DNA of 64,000 bases from Aquila chrysaetos chrysaetos (taxonomy: Eukaryota > Chordata > Aves > Accipitriformes > Accipitridae), in NCBI RefSeq assembly GCF_900496995.4, contig NC_044019.1:1488001-1552000 (forward strand), given 5' to 3'. The notes beneath the pieces were generated by a model. That model was not told where the DNA came from, did no database searches, and saw only the letters and a program-made list of their open reading frames with translations. Of the stretch, positions 1-57,800 are shown one piece after another. The position numbers and the translations under genes are program-made. Every line of letters starts with the position of its first letter. Within the stretch, counting starts at the first letter, position 1.

Positions 1-2142
1 CTCTGTTTTAAAACAATTTTCCGTAAAAAGCCTAACCTGAACCTTTTATAAACAGAACTGCTAGCTAGAACGCTTCTCAGAGAAAACTGTCAGGTCACAG
101 ACGAAGAAAAACGTTTGAGACTTATTCGGAAACCATCTTGCTCAAATTATTTTGTTACACCGACCTCCCTGCAGCAGGTTTATCTGAAGGCGCTGAAAGG
201 TAAGTGCATTAAGAAGTCAAAGAGCGTGGCTGGGCCAGTCCCGGCTCTGCGGGTGCAGCTGGCGAAGGCGTGCGGCTCCCAGGACCCCAGAGACTCTCAG
301 ACACGTCAGGGTCTGCCGAGTCTCCCTCGATCACCCTCCCACCTCCTCTCCGGGGACCCCCAAGCCACTAGCCAACTGCCCACCGTCACGACTATTTCCA
401 GTGCAATTTTAGCTTTGCAAAGTTAGTCTTTTTACATTATCTTCCTTGATATTGGGAGATAAAATATGTATATACACTAACGGTTTAGTAAAGCTCTTTG
501 AGACAGTGTTGTGAACAGCACTACATACATTTCAATACAATATACAAATGCACAAAATACAGTACTTTGTTTTCTGGCAGAAAAAATGGGGGAGATTCAC
601 GTCTGTTGAAGCAAAACGGGCTCAGATTTTAGGCTCAAAATACAGTATATTGGCAAACAGCGGATTTCATGAGAATGACAGGAGATAAGCTACTTGTATC
701 AACCCACTGGTTTTCATGTGGAGAGCAGGTGGAGTTCAGAAGGGCTGGGATAACAGCAATGCCCATACAAACGATCTGCAGTATATATACTATGAACCAG
801 TGCAAATAAAAACAGTCAAAAATGCAGTTCACGAGTTTACAAAGTGCAAAACTCCCCAGTCCCCTCATTGAATAAATGCTCGTCTCTGACATCTTAAATA
901 TTGTCTTACCTTTAAAGTGGAATGAAAGAGTCCCATTAATTTGTTTCACATTTCAGTGATTTAACATGTTAGAACTATCCCAGCCCTCTTTATTTGCAAA
1001 GTGAAATGAAGTTACCAATAACTTAATTTTAAAAGGAAAGTCATTATCAAAGAGGAAAAAAGCCTAAAAACTTTTAATTCCAGACATTTTACTGATGTCA
1101 AATAGATTTAACTAAGCATGTAAAAACTTAGATCTTAATAAAAAACCCCTTCCATTTAATTCAAATATCCTCCACATTTCAAAGCCAAAAATATGGCCAA
1201 TTCCTTTGTTAAATCAAAACACTGCAGTGACAAGTAAAGCTTGCAGAATTCTAGAAGCATTTTTGCTATTTTTGATTTAAAAAAGGAAAATTCAAGATTC
1301 CTTCTGACTATAAAACTTTCCTTTCAAAATTAAGGCTTTTACTTTGTCCTTTTAAAATCATGGAGGTGTCCATTCTTCCACAGTTAGTGGTACAAACACT
1401 GCTTTAGTACAGCTCAATGGACACAGTTTTTCTTTAGAACGCTTATTGCACTAAAAGATAGCAAAACAAGTTGTCAGTTTTTAAAAAATAAACATGGTTA
1501 CATTTCTAAAAAATAAAAGTTGATGTTGACCATATGTTCTGTAATAATTAAATTAAAGCATTATTATTACTCTAATAAATATAAAAGAAACAAAAGGAAG
1601 CTAAACTTCAAAAAACACATACATATGAAATCACATTAAGGTGTGAGAGGCAGCAAGTAAACTAGCATTTTTCTTTTTTCCAAAAAGACCTTAGCTCTAA
1701 AGTTTCAGTTCTGGTGTTTACTATATGTAGTCCCATAAAACTTGGGACATCTGATCTCCTGTGAAGCTTCAACATATTTGACTTGCCAGATAGAAAACAA
1801 TTGAAACTTTTGGACTAGGTAAAACAGCAGCTTTAGTAAATTCACCAGGGAGCAAGAAGAGTTTGGATCACTACTGCCTGCACGTAATACCACTAGCTTC
1901 TTTGCTTTTAAAAAGGGAACTATTGGAGCTGAGAACTCCAAAGCTGTGAAGAAAGACACAAAGGCAGCAGTTGGCTAAATTATGTTCAAATTATTGGATT
2001 AGTGTGCAAAACATCTTCCCCTTCCTCAATTTTTTCTAGTTAGTGCTGTACATTCAAATGTACTTGGATATGTTCACATTTGAATGCTTGATGGCAATAT
2101 TGAGAGAAAGATTCCTCAATGCAGTGGGGTAAAAAACTTAAA

Positions 2143-2350
2143 TTTTTTTTTTTTTTTTTTTTGCACACTTCCCTCCCCAAACAATCATTGTGATTGTTCC
2201 TATAAAGGTGGTTTGCTTTTTTTTTTTTGAAATTACACCATCAATTTTTTAACTTTTTTTTTTTTTGCAAAGATAGTTGTGCTGCCGAGCAACTTGAGGT
2301 AAAGGCATAAGAGGGTTAAACTACGAGAAATTAAAAAAAAAAAAAAAAAA
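2143..2350. repeat. cluster of A/T homopolymers in AGO3 3'UTR
   Basis: On the plus strand: T20 at 2,143-2,162, T12 at 2,217-2,228, T13 at 2,254-2,266 and A18 at 2,333-2,350. In AGO3 RNA this reads as one U18 tract followed by three A tracts. Simple slippage is the default explanation. Confidence 0.85.
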
Positions 2351-2588
2351 GATGGCGGTGCTTCTGCGCCAAAAAAGCGGTTGGCTGGTTTCGTATTGCA
2401 TAATAGTGCTGTGTTCCTCGATGAAGTAAACAATCTTCCTTGTGTCAATTTAAGGGTTAGCCTCTCGCCCCTGCACAGTGTCAACTTCAGCATGATCGGA
2501 GGCACACCCCATAAACCAACCCCACTGAAAACATACATTGTATGTGGCTTAATTTTTCAGTTCTTCCTTTCAGTGAGTATGCTCCCAT

Positions 2589-2594
2589 TTTATT
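2589..2594 (-). terminator. candidate proximal poly(A) signal of AGO3
   Basis: AATAAA starts 3 nt after the AGO3 stop. A GU-rich stretch (about 2,495-2,545 on the minus strand, with GTATGTTTTC, GGGGTTGG and GGGGTGTG) follows at 45-95 nt, a little further than the usual downstream element. Whether it is used is unknown; a long 3'UTR is more typical of AGO genes. Confidence 0.35.
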
Positions 2595-2597
2595 GAC

Positions 2598-33751
<31,154 letters not shown>

Positions 33752-36134
33752 TCATGGAGCTGGGCGCAGCCGCCGAGGGCTGCGGGATCCGCCGCTTACA
33801 ACCGGGCCCGGCGGCCGGCTCGGGGCTAAAACGCTGGGCGGCGGCCCGCCCCGCTCCCCGCAGGCCGCGGCCCGGCGCTTCGCCTACGGCCGCCCGGAGC
33901 TCCGCTCCGCTCCCTTCAGGCGGCGGCGGCGGCGGCGACCGGAGGGATTCCCCCCTTCTTCCCCCCCCCCAACCCAACCCCCCCGGGCGGAAGTTGCGTG
34001 GCCGCCCGCAGCCCCGGCTCGCGCTGCCGCTCTGCCCCGCCGCCGCCGCCGCCACCGCCGCGCGCGCCCGCCCGCCCGCCCGCCCCAACCGCCGGAAGTC
34101 CCGCCCCCGCACGCCGGACTAGCCCGCACTTTTTCCGGGGAGGGCGAAGGCGGTGCTTCCGGGAAGGAGGCGGGGCCGGAAGGGGCCGGTGCCGCGGCGG
34201 CGAAGGCGGGAACCGGCGCAACCGCTCCGACACGGAGCGGGGCGAGTCCGTCAGTCACCGGCGGTCGCCCGCGGAGAGCGGGTCCGAGCGGGAGGTAACG
34301 GGGGCTGACCGCGCCCCGGGCCCAGGAGCCCGCACCCGCCGCCTTCGCCGGTGATGGCCGAACGCGAAAGCGGAGGGCCGGGGCTCTTCCCCGCGGCCTG
34401 AGGGAGGAGGATTTTCGACTACCGTTACGGCGGCCTTCCTCCTCTCCGCCGTCCTCCTCCTCTTCCTTGCAGCCCGCCGAACGCGGGCCGCAGCGCTGGT
34501 AGCGTACGGTGGCTTCTCGCAGTTGTAGCCCAGTCCCGAATAAATTACATCGCCCCCTTTTTTTTTAATCCTCGCCAAACCTACCAGAAAAAAACCAGCG
34601 CCTCGGCCTTAGTCACGCTCAGGAACGTAGCGCTCTCGCCAGTTATTTATTTCCCGCTTTACAGGACGCAGCGACGCGCTGGACGGGAGCTCTGGCAGCT
34701 GCCGGCACGTTCCGCGCGCGCTGCCAGGAACGCTGGCGGAACACGCGGGCTTCGTCCTCTGCGCCGAAACATCTGGTAACGCGCGGCACGTATCGTCTGT
34801 GGCTGCGGCGCTGAGGTGACTGACTGGAGGGGACCCCGCGAAAGGGCACTGCGGGAACACGGAGGGGAGAGCTGCAGACGGGGCCGGCAGGAGGGCGAAG
34901 CACAGAGCGAGGCAACTGTAGGCAAGGCTAAAAGACTAAACGCTGCTGCAGGTGACGAGGGCGCGCGTGTGAATACGCCGCCTTCCTCCCGCAAGGCTTT
35001 AAAACGGCCTTCTCGGGGAGCGAGATGTAAAGACATCTGACAAGTGTACACTCAACTGATTAAAAAACCTGATAACTAAATGCACATTATCCTTCAACAT
35101 TCCCGTTACAACCAAAGGACTGACATCAGGCTCGTGTTTATTTTTCCAATTTGCAGATAAGTAACTAGGGCTGATGAGAAGAATAAAGACTATGATTCTC
35201 TACATCAGCATAAATTCAGAGCATTTGTCTGCCCTTTTCTCAGTTTTTGGCAGTGTTTTTAACAACGTTTAGTACCACTTTGTTAGAGATTTGGTACACA
35301 AACTGCCACCAAACAACCAGAGGGTGAAACGAGCAAAACAATTGTGTGCACATGGGGAAGCGATTCAGATGTACCAGGCTCGGCTCAGCACTAGGTCAGG
35401 CAGTGGAACCCTTATCTCTATTTCCTCTGCCCCCAAAAGATCATTTTTTGGTAAGAACAGTACATTGAGACTTGTCCAAGCAGGTCTGAACCTGCTACTC
35501 GTTATGAAGAAATAATGTCACCTCTCCTAGTGATGAGAAGGGCACTCCCCCAGATAAACCGCTGGGCAGGTACTGAAGACCTGGAACTTTGGGCCAGCAG
35601 AAGAGGAGTTTGAGATTCATAATCCAGATGTCAGAATCATCATTAGGAATGACCATCCTGGAGACTGCCAGCTAAATTAATCTTTACAAGTGTAAATTTA
35701 GTTATCAGGTAAGCTATACAGTAAGGATTCTAAAACCATGCAAATTAAAAATAAACTACTAGAATATTTCCTTAACTGAAATCCTGAGAGGGAAGGGGAA
35801 ATGTGATCACCAAGATCAAGCAGATATGGCGGACCGAGACATCTCTGCAAAATGCACATACCTTAGAGGCGTGCAAGCACTTCTGGTTCTGCAGCTTAGG
35901 CAGGCCACTGTAATCAGAACCAAGGGCCAGGGCTCAAATGCCAATCTAACATTTGAAACCAAGGAGTCCGACCTGTTTTCCAGGACTTCAGACCCAGCTG
36001 CACAAGGCACAATTTTCTGTTACACCTCTCTCACAAAAACAGCCCCCTTGAAACTGCAGAAGAAGATTTCTGTTATGTAGCAGGATTAATTTTAAAAAAG
36101 GTGATGTAATCTTAAAACCAGCAGGAGGATGTGT

Positions 36135-36230
36135 GCAGAATCTGTACAGGTGCTCAGTTTGGTACAATACATTCTGCGTGCTGCAGAATCTGTACAGGTG
36201 CTCAGTTTGGTACAATACATTCTGCGTGCT
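36135..36230. repeat. perfect 48-bp tandem duplication
   Basis: Two adjacent, base-for-base identical 48-bp units (36,135-36,182 and 36,183-36,230), each starting GCAGAATCTGTACAGG and ending TTCTGCGTGCT. The perfect identity indicates a recent duplication. Confidence 0.95.
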
Positions 36231-39200
36231 ACAGTTCAAGTAAATTAGCTAGCAAGTACGTGTATGCCATTACCAAGCACTTCCTTAAAATTGCTTAGCA
36301 TTATTCAAAAACCCAGTTACAGCTCAACTGCTAAATAATTCATCGTCTAAAGGTATGTCAATACACCTTTGCAAAGTAAAGCACAAGCAGAACCAAAGAA
36401 TTCAGAGGATGGCAAACAACCTCCGGTTTTGGACCCTAAGACACAACATGAGCTGTTGGCATTGGAGAGGACTATGACGTTTGCAAGGAATTCCAAAGCT
36501 GGGAAATGTAAAACATGATGCAGTACCAAAACCCAGAGGATCAACTTTAACCCCAATCCAAAAGGAGTCCAAAATCTATCCTTAAAAGCATCTTGGAGCC
36601 ACCGGCCTTTTTAGCCCCCAAAGCACACAACATAGCTGGAGAAGCAGCATATTTTGATGTACACTTGTGCTATCTAATAACCCAAGGAGCTCAAATTAAG
36701 TCAGTTCTCAAACAGATGACATTTTAATAAAAAGTGGAATTGGCTACCATATTCCAAGAAGTTTTAAGCACATACTTGTTTGTTTAAGTGTTTCTCTCAT
36801 TAAATTGAAATCTGGAAAGTGAGGGGTTTTGGATCCTCCACAGTATCTGATGCAATTCAGCTACAGTCAGCATTTCACTGTTTGTCCCCAAGCCTTTCTC
36901 GAGTGAACGGCCAGGACTGCATGTACCTTCCCCACGCAATCTGACTCAGGAGTGTCACCCCAACATGTTCACATTGCTTTTATTTAGGTCTTCTGCCAAC
37001 AGTTACAGGGTAACAGATACTTGGGACTGCAAAGTCAAAGTTGCAAGCAAAAATCAGGACCAAGGCAAAAAAAAAAAAAAAAAATCCACAAAGGCAATCA
37101 AATCAAATATAAATACAATGTTCTGGAGCTCTTTAATCATACCGTTTTCTTTAATAAAGAGGTGGTTACGATCTTACAGTATTTTCTTTTGGCCTAATCC
37201 AAGGATTTTGTTACTCTTTACCAGTCTTAATTCCACGCATACAAAAAAAAAAAAAAACCAACCTGATATTCAACCTTTAAAATATAAGCCATATTTTCTT
37301 AATAAAATAAGTTTTGTGCTGCTGCTTGTTTAGTAAGTACTGTACATCAACTGTTCACGTCTATTTAACAAATGGACCATACAGAGTTCAAGCTAAAGCA
37401 AAAAAAAAAAAAAACCCACAAGAAAAATAACAACCCAAACAGAGTGTCTTGTAAACACCCTATGTACAGTTCAACACTTGCTCGTATAAAGGAGGTATGA
37501 AAGGGGCTAGAAATTGAACACAAAAGCACTGGAGTCCCGTAAATTTTCTTTCACAACTATTGAAGTGCAAATCACTCAGGCAAGATATGAATTTCACTTG
37601 TTTATTGCTGTCCTGCTGTCTGGCTTCCCTTCCTGAAAGAATCACATTCTTTTATTTCACACTGATTTTCCAAGAAGAAAACCTTCCGCGAGGCAACGTT
37701 GAATGCTTGGGCTTTTTGACACTAAAACATCAGGTCGTATGCTTGCGAATACCAGAACACCCCGACCGCCCCTGGAAGCTCTGGGGAGAAGGCTGCTCTG
37801 CCCTCTCGCCCCCGTTATGTTCAGATGTGAGATAAGGGAAACAAACAGCATTCAACAACTGACAGGCAAATGAAAGTTATTCCTCTTCCCACAAAACTGC
37901 ATGCACCTGGCGATGTTTCCAGTTGCAGAAGGAACACGTGCGCATGGAGAAGGCAGAGACTCGGGAGCCATTCGGGATGTCCGTGTGGGGTTTGTGGCTA
38001 ACTACAAATCCTGATATGTATCTGGGTTAACACCTATCCGCTATAGGTAGCAAAATGCACAGCACCTCAACATGCAGTTACTCATTTGCATCTCGGACAA
38101 GAAAAGGGTAGAAATGCTGAATGCTGGAGCCGCGTAGAAGGTACAGTGCATAGTCCATTATAGAAAACATGCGGGTAACTCAAACCCCTTCTAAATTTCT
38201 TCAAAATGGAAATAGGGTTTAAAGGGCACAGCAGCTACTGAGTTTGGCTTTTTTATTTATTCAAAACCATGAAAACCCAACGCAGAGGGTGAAATAAGGG
38301 CAGAACACGATCTGCAAGTCAACAGCTGAGAGTTTCAGAAGCTGTGAAGCTTTTGTGTAGTTAAAATTGCTGTTAAAAGTAGGTGCTACATCAGCAAGTC
38401 TTCATTCATAGTTTTCTATGAACAGCCACCTTACAAATGAGTGCAAATCTTAAAGGTCCATTTTACATTTCAAGTCTCAAGGTTAAAAAAAATTGTTACA
38501 GAGCAACAAGCTGTTTCTGTAAATGCCCACGCTATCTCTTTTCAAATGGTTAAAAATGGCACGTGCTATGCCACAGCTACTAAAAGACATTTCAGAATTC
38601 TAGACCCAACTAAAACACTAAAATAAAAACTAGAAACCAAAATACCTTTGCCCCTCGCTGCAGAACAGCAGCCAGGGGCTTTCCATTGTAATGCTGGTGA
38701 ACAAACTGATTTGCAGAGAGAACCTTGACCTTAACCCCGATTTGATTCTTAACGAGGGGCTTTCTAACACAAGGTGAGCGGGTACAGCCCCTCTGAGATC
38801 ATTTTGCTTTCAATGAACACAAGCCAGAGTTCTGAGGATGAGATGGAGAGGTGCTGAATTTGTGTCACTATGCAGGCACTTGTGTATAGGAATGTAGGCT
38901 TCTCATGTTGACACTTAGTGTTGATGCATTCCCTACTCTCTAAAAGCCTTCCTAAGAGTTCACTACCCTACTGACCATGAATAGTTCCTGGTCTCCTCCC
39001 TGTCACCTTGCAGATATACAGCAGTGGAGGTTGACACAAGGTGCAAAGGAGAATATGAACCAAATACTGTAGTCTTGAGGAAAAAAAGGACTGTGCTAAA
39101 CGTAGGATCTTCACAAAACGTGACATCAGTGGGCTCAGCACTTAGTTTGCATAGCATATTGATGTCTTCATTTTTCACAAACACGTTGCCCAAAAAGAAA

Positions 39201-40909
39201 ACGGGTAGAGTGAATTCCCGGTGTTAGGACAGATCAATGGGCCAACATGACCAATGTGGTTTTCATGAAGGCAAGGCAAGTTTAAACGTCAGAAAGTACA
39301 AAACAAAAAGGTGTGCTTCTATCCACGCGTACTGACAAGGGGCAGTGCTTGTGGTGGATCTGCCTTGGAAATGCGTTCACGTTTGGCAGTAAAATGATAA
39401 CAGAGCTCTTCCCTTTAAGAGCTTGGTAGGAGTGTGCGTGTCATTTTTTTCTCTTGAAGGAAGCACTGTGCACACTTTCATATAAAAAACCCAGATAATC
39501 TGCCCACATGATACTGGTAATGAGTTGCTACTACTGCCCCACTGTGCATAACGGTCATTCTGTGCAGCAAAATGAGTCTGAAAAGCAGTCACTATGTTAC
39601 TGTTGGGAAAAAGGCTTTTTTCCTGTTACAAACACAGATCAGTAGGAGTTTCCCCCACGACAATAACAAGGATTTCATCATTCTGACTAAGGAACAAATC
39701 TGGTGTGCTTTCAGAATAAAAAACCCTGTGCATGAGATCAGTGATACCATGACACGAAGAGCAGCAAAACCTAGCAGCAGAGAGGGTGACAGTTTGGAGG
39801 TGCTGGAGTTGGGGTACGCGGTACTTCGGAAAGCAGCCGACCCGGGCAGACATGTGCTGAACGCACATGGGAGACGGGCGCTGAGGAGTACCTGGCGCTG
39901 CACGGACTGCAGTTGGTAACACTCATCGGACAGGAAACGTTAGAAATCTCTGGTGTGAGCGCACAGCCTCAGGAATTGCGGTGATGTAAACTCTGAGAAT
40001 GTTAATGACTTGTGTATTTTGGCAACAGACTCAGTATCGTATAAAAATAATGTTTAGTAAAAAAATCCCGGTGTCCATCATAAGAATTCAGGAAAAAAAA
40101 AAAAAGAGAAAAAAATTGATAGCGATTTCCGTCCTCATGGGATGAAGATGCCCCCATTTGTCAGAAACAGTTTTAAATAACAAGTAGTACATTGGAAACA
40201 AAAATGGGTCAGCAGCCATTAAACGTGTCCTATATGAAAGTGCACATCTTTCAATGGAGTTTAACCACCATGAGGTCATGATCTAACACAAACTGCAACT
40301 TAGGACCGTAGAAATTAACTCCTTCTGATGGAAATATGGACCACCATCAAGACAAGATTACTATTTTCCTTACAAGATTAAAAACATTGAAATTTTGCAG
40401 CATCATAGTAAGGCACTCACCCATGGAAAAGTCTGTGACTGTTGCTTCAAATGGCAGCAGCTAACTAGCTTTTAACACAAGGAAGACAGTTTTCAGTTCT
40501 GAGCTAAGTGCTAGGGTGCCTTACATTATATGGGGGGAATTATTCGGGGGCGGGGAACTGTTAGTGTTAGAATTCTCCTATAAACTAGTTGTTTTTCCCC
40601 TTAACCCATTAAAGCATCTCATATTCTAAAATATTAGTTTTATAAATCTAGTCTTCTGTTTTAAGGCTCTAAAAATCCCCTCCCCCCAACCCCCACAAAA
40701 AATACCTACCAGCGCCTGGTGGGCAACGGAGGACCAAATCCGCCATTTCACAGTCAGGAGTCTATAGTATTGCATCTTAAAAATGAAAACCTGCTTCCGC
40801 CTCCTGGGAGTTTTATCCCTTCCTTGAATGCCTTCATGTGTTTGGTCAGGTCAAAATTTTGCAAAGCCAGAAAAATTAAAAAAATAATCATCAGTCTCTT
40901 CCAATCCTA

Positions 40910-41083
40910 CAAAGGTGTTGGATCTTTCTGTCCCGTGGTGCTGGTCTCCTGCCTCGAATCGACGCTGCCTGCCCTGCAGTGATTTCTCATTGGAAAAAAA
41001 ACAAGGTGTCCCAATGCTTCCTCTTTTGTATGGCTCCTACAAATCTGAAAGCTTTCTTGAGTGAGGTAACAAAAGTTAGGCTT
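40910..41083 (-). other. possible AGO1 readthrough extension (Ago1x-like)
   Basis: After the UGA stop the AGO1 frame stays open for 58 codons, beginning KPNFCYLTQESF and ending DPTPL, before a TAG at 40,909-40,907. Mammalian AGO1 is known to undergo let-7-promoted stop-codon readthrough to make Ago1x. Whether this extension is translated here is not shown. Confidence 0.35.
41062..41068 (-). promoter_or_regulatory. let-7 7mer-A1 target site after the AGO1 stop
   Basis: TACCTCA on the AGO1 strand, complementary to let-7 bases 2-7 with A opposite base 1, starting 15 nt after the stop codon. Position matches the let-7-dependent readthrough arrangement reported for mammalian AGO1. Confidence 0.5.
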
Positions 41084-54884
<13,801 letters not shown>

Positions 54885-57800
54885 CTGCAGGGAGAGAAAA
54901 GGGGTCGGGGGGCTGGGAGAAACCCCATGCCCAGACAGACAGACAACACAGAGTCACAGCACTCTATCACCGCATCCCAAACCGGAAGATCTCCCGCTAC
55001 TCATGCTCCTGGCAGGAGGTGGCAGTGGCAGAATTCGGACCAGCATAGCTGGAAGCAAATTCCTTGGGCATCATCCGGCAAGCGGCAACTGAGCCATCAA
55101 AGTGCAGTCGCCAAGCCCTCGGCTCTGCTGTGCCACCACCAGCTGTGTAGTTGTCAAACCATCCACCGGCAGATAAATAATCTCTGCTTTGCCTTAGGGA
55201 AAGGAACTCATCCGGGACCACACATGGCAGCAGTACAAATCTTCAGAGGACAAGGGACTCCCACCGCCTGTCCTGACCATGGGCACACCCATGTCCTGGC
55301 ATACACCACGATACCCGTAACTCAATTCCCTGACCAGATGCGGGGACAGAAGGTCATATTCAGTTCTCCTGACACCGAAGGACAGGTTGTACCTCATGTC
55401 CACTTTAAAAGAGCTTTGAAAGCACCCGCTACGCCACTGCAAAGCTGCACTTCAACTCCTGTTTCACACAAGAAATGTCGCAATATGCAAACAACCAGAA
55501 CAGCAACAAGAAACTCTCCAGCCCTGGTTTTAAAAAGCAGAGTCTCATATCTGTGCCAAGAGCTTGCCACGGGTCTGCAGCAGCAGCAGCAAACTTCACC
55601 TGAAGTGTGTGAGAGACATCGGCACACTGAATTAATGAAGATACACTCAGACCAAGCCCAGACCTCCCAGGGCTGTGGTGCATTTTTATTGCCCATCCCT
55701 TCCCCAGCTCATGCAGGAGGAAACCCTCTGGCAGCATCTCTCCAGGCATCGCCAGCATCCCATCCCACAGGATGGCGTTTGCTGACCAACAAGCACAGAG
55801 AGGGCCAAGCATCTCGCCTGTCCCGCTGCACGGCAGTGACGGCAACATCAAAGCCAACCCATGCTGGGCTCCGGCACGCAGAGCGCTTTGTTGTAAGGGC
55901 AGCTCCAAAAATAGCCTAGGTCTGACAGTTCCGCAGCACAGAGCGGGAGGTGGCACTGGACTTGCTGGGTCGCGGGGTGAGGAGAAATGGGATGCTGTTG
56001 CGAACCCCAAAGAAGAAAGCACCCATCTAACGCTGCCAAGGGGCATTGCCACGAACAGAGAGGTCTCGCCCAGTTCCACCTGCCAGCTGTGGCTGGTGGA
56101 TACACTCTACCCCTGCCTCCACATGTTTTCCTCCAAATACGTTGCTCTTCTGCTCATGGAACACCCGGGGTGGGTTTTAGCAGGGAAGGGGTTTGCAGGC
56201 ACCCTCTGCCCCCGCATCAGGGCTACGGTGGTCCTGCCGTGGGGAGCTCAGCCAGAACGCCCTGGCAGCACAGGCCGCCTTTGTGCCGTGGCCAGGCCAG
56301 CCCCTGCCCCGCTGATTTACAAGCCAGCGCCGGCACAATGGGGAGGCTCTGCCTGATGGGAGGAGGCGAGGGACCACGTCTTCTCTGGGAAGAGAAATAC
56401 AGCCCCACCGAGACACCCAGGACTTCTGCCGGAGGCGAAGTGAGGGGCTGAGGAGCTGGCAGTGGCCCCACCGCCTCCGTCCCCAGAGCTGCCTCCAAGC
56501 AGAGAGCAGGACTGGCTCCAACAGCAGAGAGCTGCAGGACTGCCCCTCTCCAAGGGGATGCAATTCCCTGGATACTCCATCAGCAGAGACCTGCAGACAT
56601 GTGCTTTTTCCCCTTCATCCTCCAGCAAATTCCGACTCACTGCCGGAGGGAGGATGCCACAAGAAAGAGGAAACACGTTATTGCATATGCACTACACGGT
56701 TACTTAACTGCTAGATTTTGCAGGATAACAGCTTGCTTTGGTTTTATACTGGTTATTAACGATGGTGTTTCGAACTCCAGGTCACAGGATAACTCAAGTC
56801 CCAGTACCTGAACTTTTGTTTTATCCTTAACCCCTCCACAACGTAATTCTCAACCGCTATTCAGCAAAAAAAAAAAAAAGGTCACATCGATGAGGAAGGC
56901 TAACTCCAGGGAAGTTGCTGATAAAAAACAGAGAAAATTAAGAACAGTTTGATGAAAACCTCCCATGGATTATGGGAGGTAGCGAAAAAAATCAATCCCT
57001 TCAAGCAGCTTGGGCCCCAAACTCATAAAGAGGAAAGTACCAGTTTTTCCACAAAGCCCATTATACAGACTTACTGTTGAAGTTCTGGAGATGCAGGGAC
57101 AGATACCAGTGCACGGCCACAGGACTGAACTGTGTTTCTAAACTGACCACACCCTTGGACTCAAAGGTATCTTAAAATATTGCCAAAGAAGCATTCAACA
57201 CTGCTGCTCTCTTGAGGAGACATTTGCCCTTTCTGCCCTGTTCCCACCTCGCCCGTCTCCACTTATCCCAATCTGCATCTTCTATCTGTTTCTCAAACCC
57301 AGCGACGTCTCAGCCAGCTGGGCCGGGTGCGGGGAGCACAGCGTATAGTATATTCAGAGTGCTCCATCTGGGTGGCCAACTGTCCAAGTCAGCCCCCAAA
57401 CAGCGTCCCGGCTCCAATTTCGGCTCCTGAACACATGGTGCTCTTAGCACCCCTTGCTCCCATCCACCTTCTTTTTAAAACCAAATTTCAATTCCAGCCT
57501 AAAAATATCAGAAGCAGAAAAATAGAAGAGCAGCAAACTAAGCTTCAAATTTGCTTTTTACTTTTGCAACCCATCTCTGCAAGACTTTTCCTGCCTATGG
57601 AAGGCCACCACATCGCAGGACACCAAGGGGACGGGACGACCTTTCTGAGCATCCAGGGCCGAACTGCAGCATTAACTTCTGCAAAGCCAACCTCTGCTCT
57701 TGCTTCTGCCCTGCGGCAGGAGCCTGGGAGCTCCAAAATCTGACAGGAGCCGGCCTGCCGGCCCCAGCGCCTCCTCAGACAAGGCAGCATGGGACTCGGA

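Larger units (their letters stand above)
1..2597 (-). other. AGO3 3'UTR and downstream flank
   Basis: AT-rich DNA after the AGO3 stop with no convincing ORF. It contains homopolymer runs (see separate entry), an 8-bp-arm hairpin at 2,180-2,198, a second AATAAA on the minus strand at 994-989, and an unexplained GC-rich block at about 225-410. The true 3' end of AGO3 cannot be set from sequence alone and may lie outside the window. Confidence 0.6.
34901..41083 (-). other. AGO1 3'UTR and AGO1-AGO3 spacer
   Basis: AT-rich sequence between the AGO1 stop and the AGO3 CpG island. The upper part is AGO1 3'UTR. A doubled hexamer AATAAATAAA on the minus strand at 38,261-38,252 and AATAAA at 36,984-36,979 are candidate poly(A) signals. 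A tracts (plus strand) lie near 37,067, 37,243, 37,400 and 40,092. A perfect 48-bp tandem duplication lies at 36,135. No other gene was recognised. Confidence 0.6.

Noticed and set aside
54887..54957. In-frame upstream extension of AGO1 exon 2 starting at an intronic ATG
   Set aside because: A clear pyrimidine-rich acceptor precedes exon 2 and the extension has no AGO likeness; it is intron read-through of the frame.
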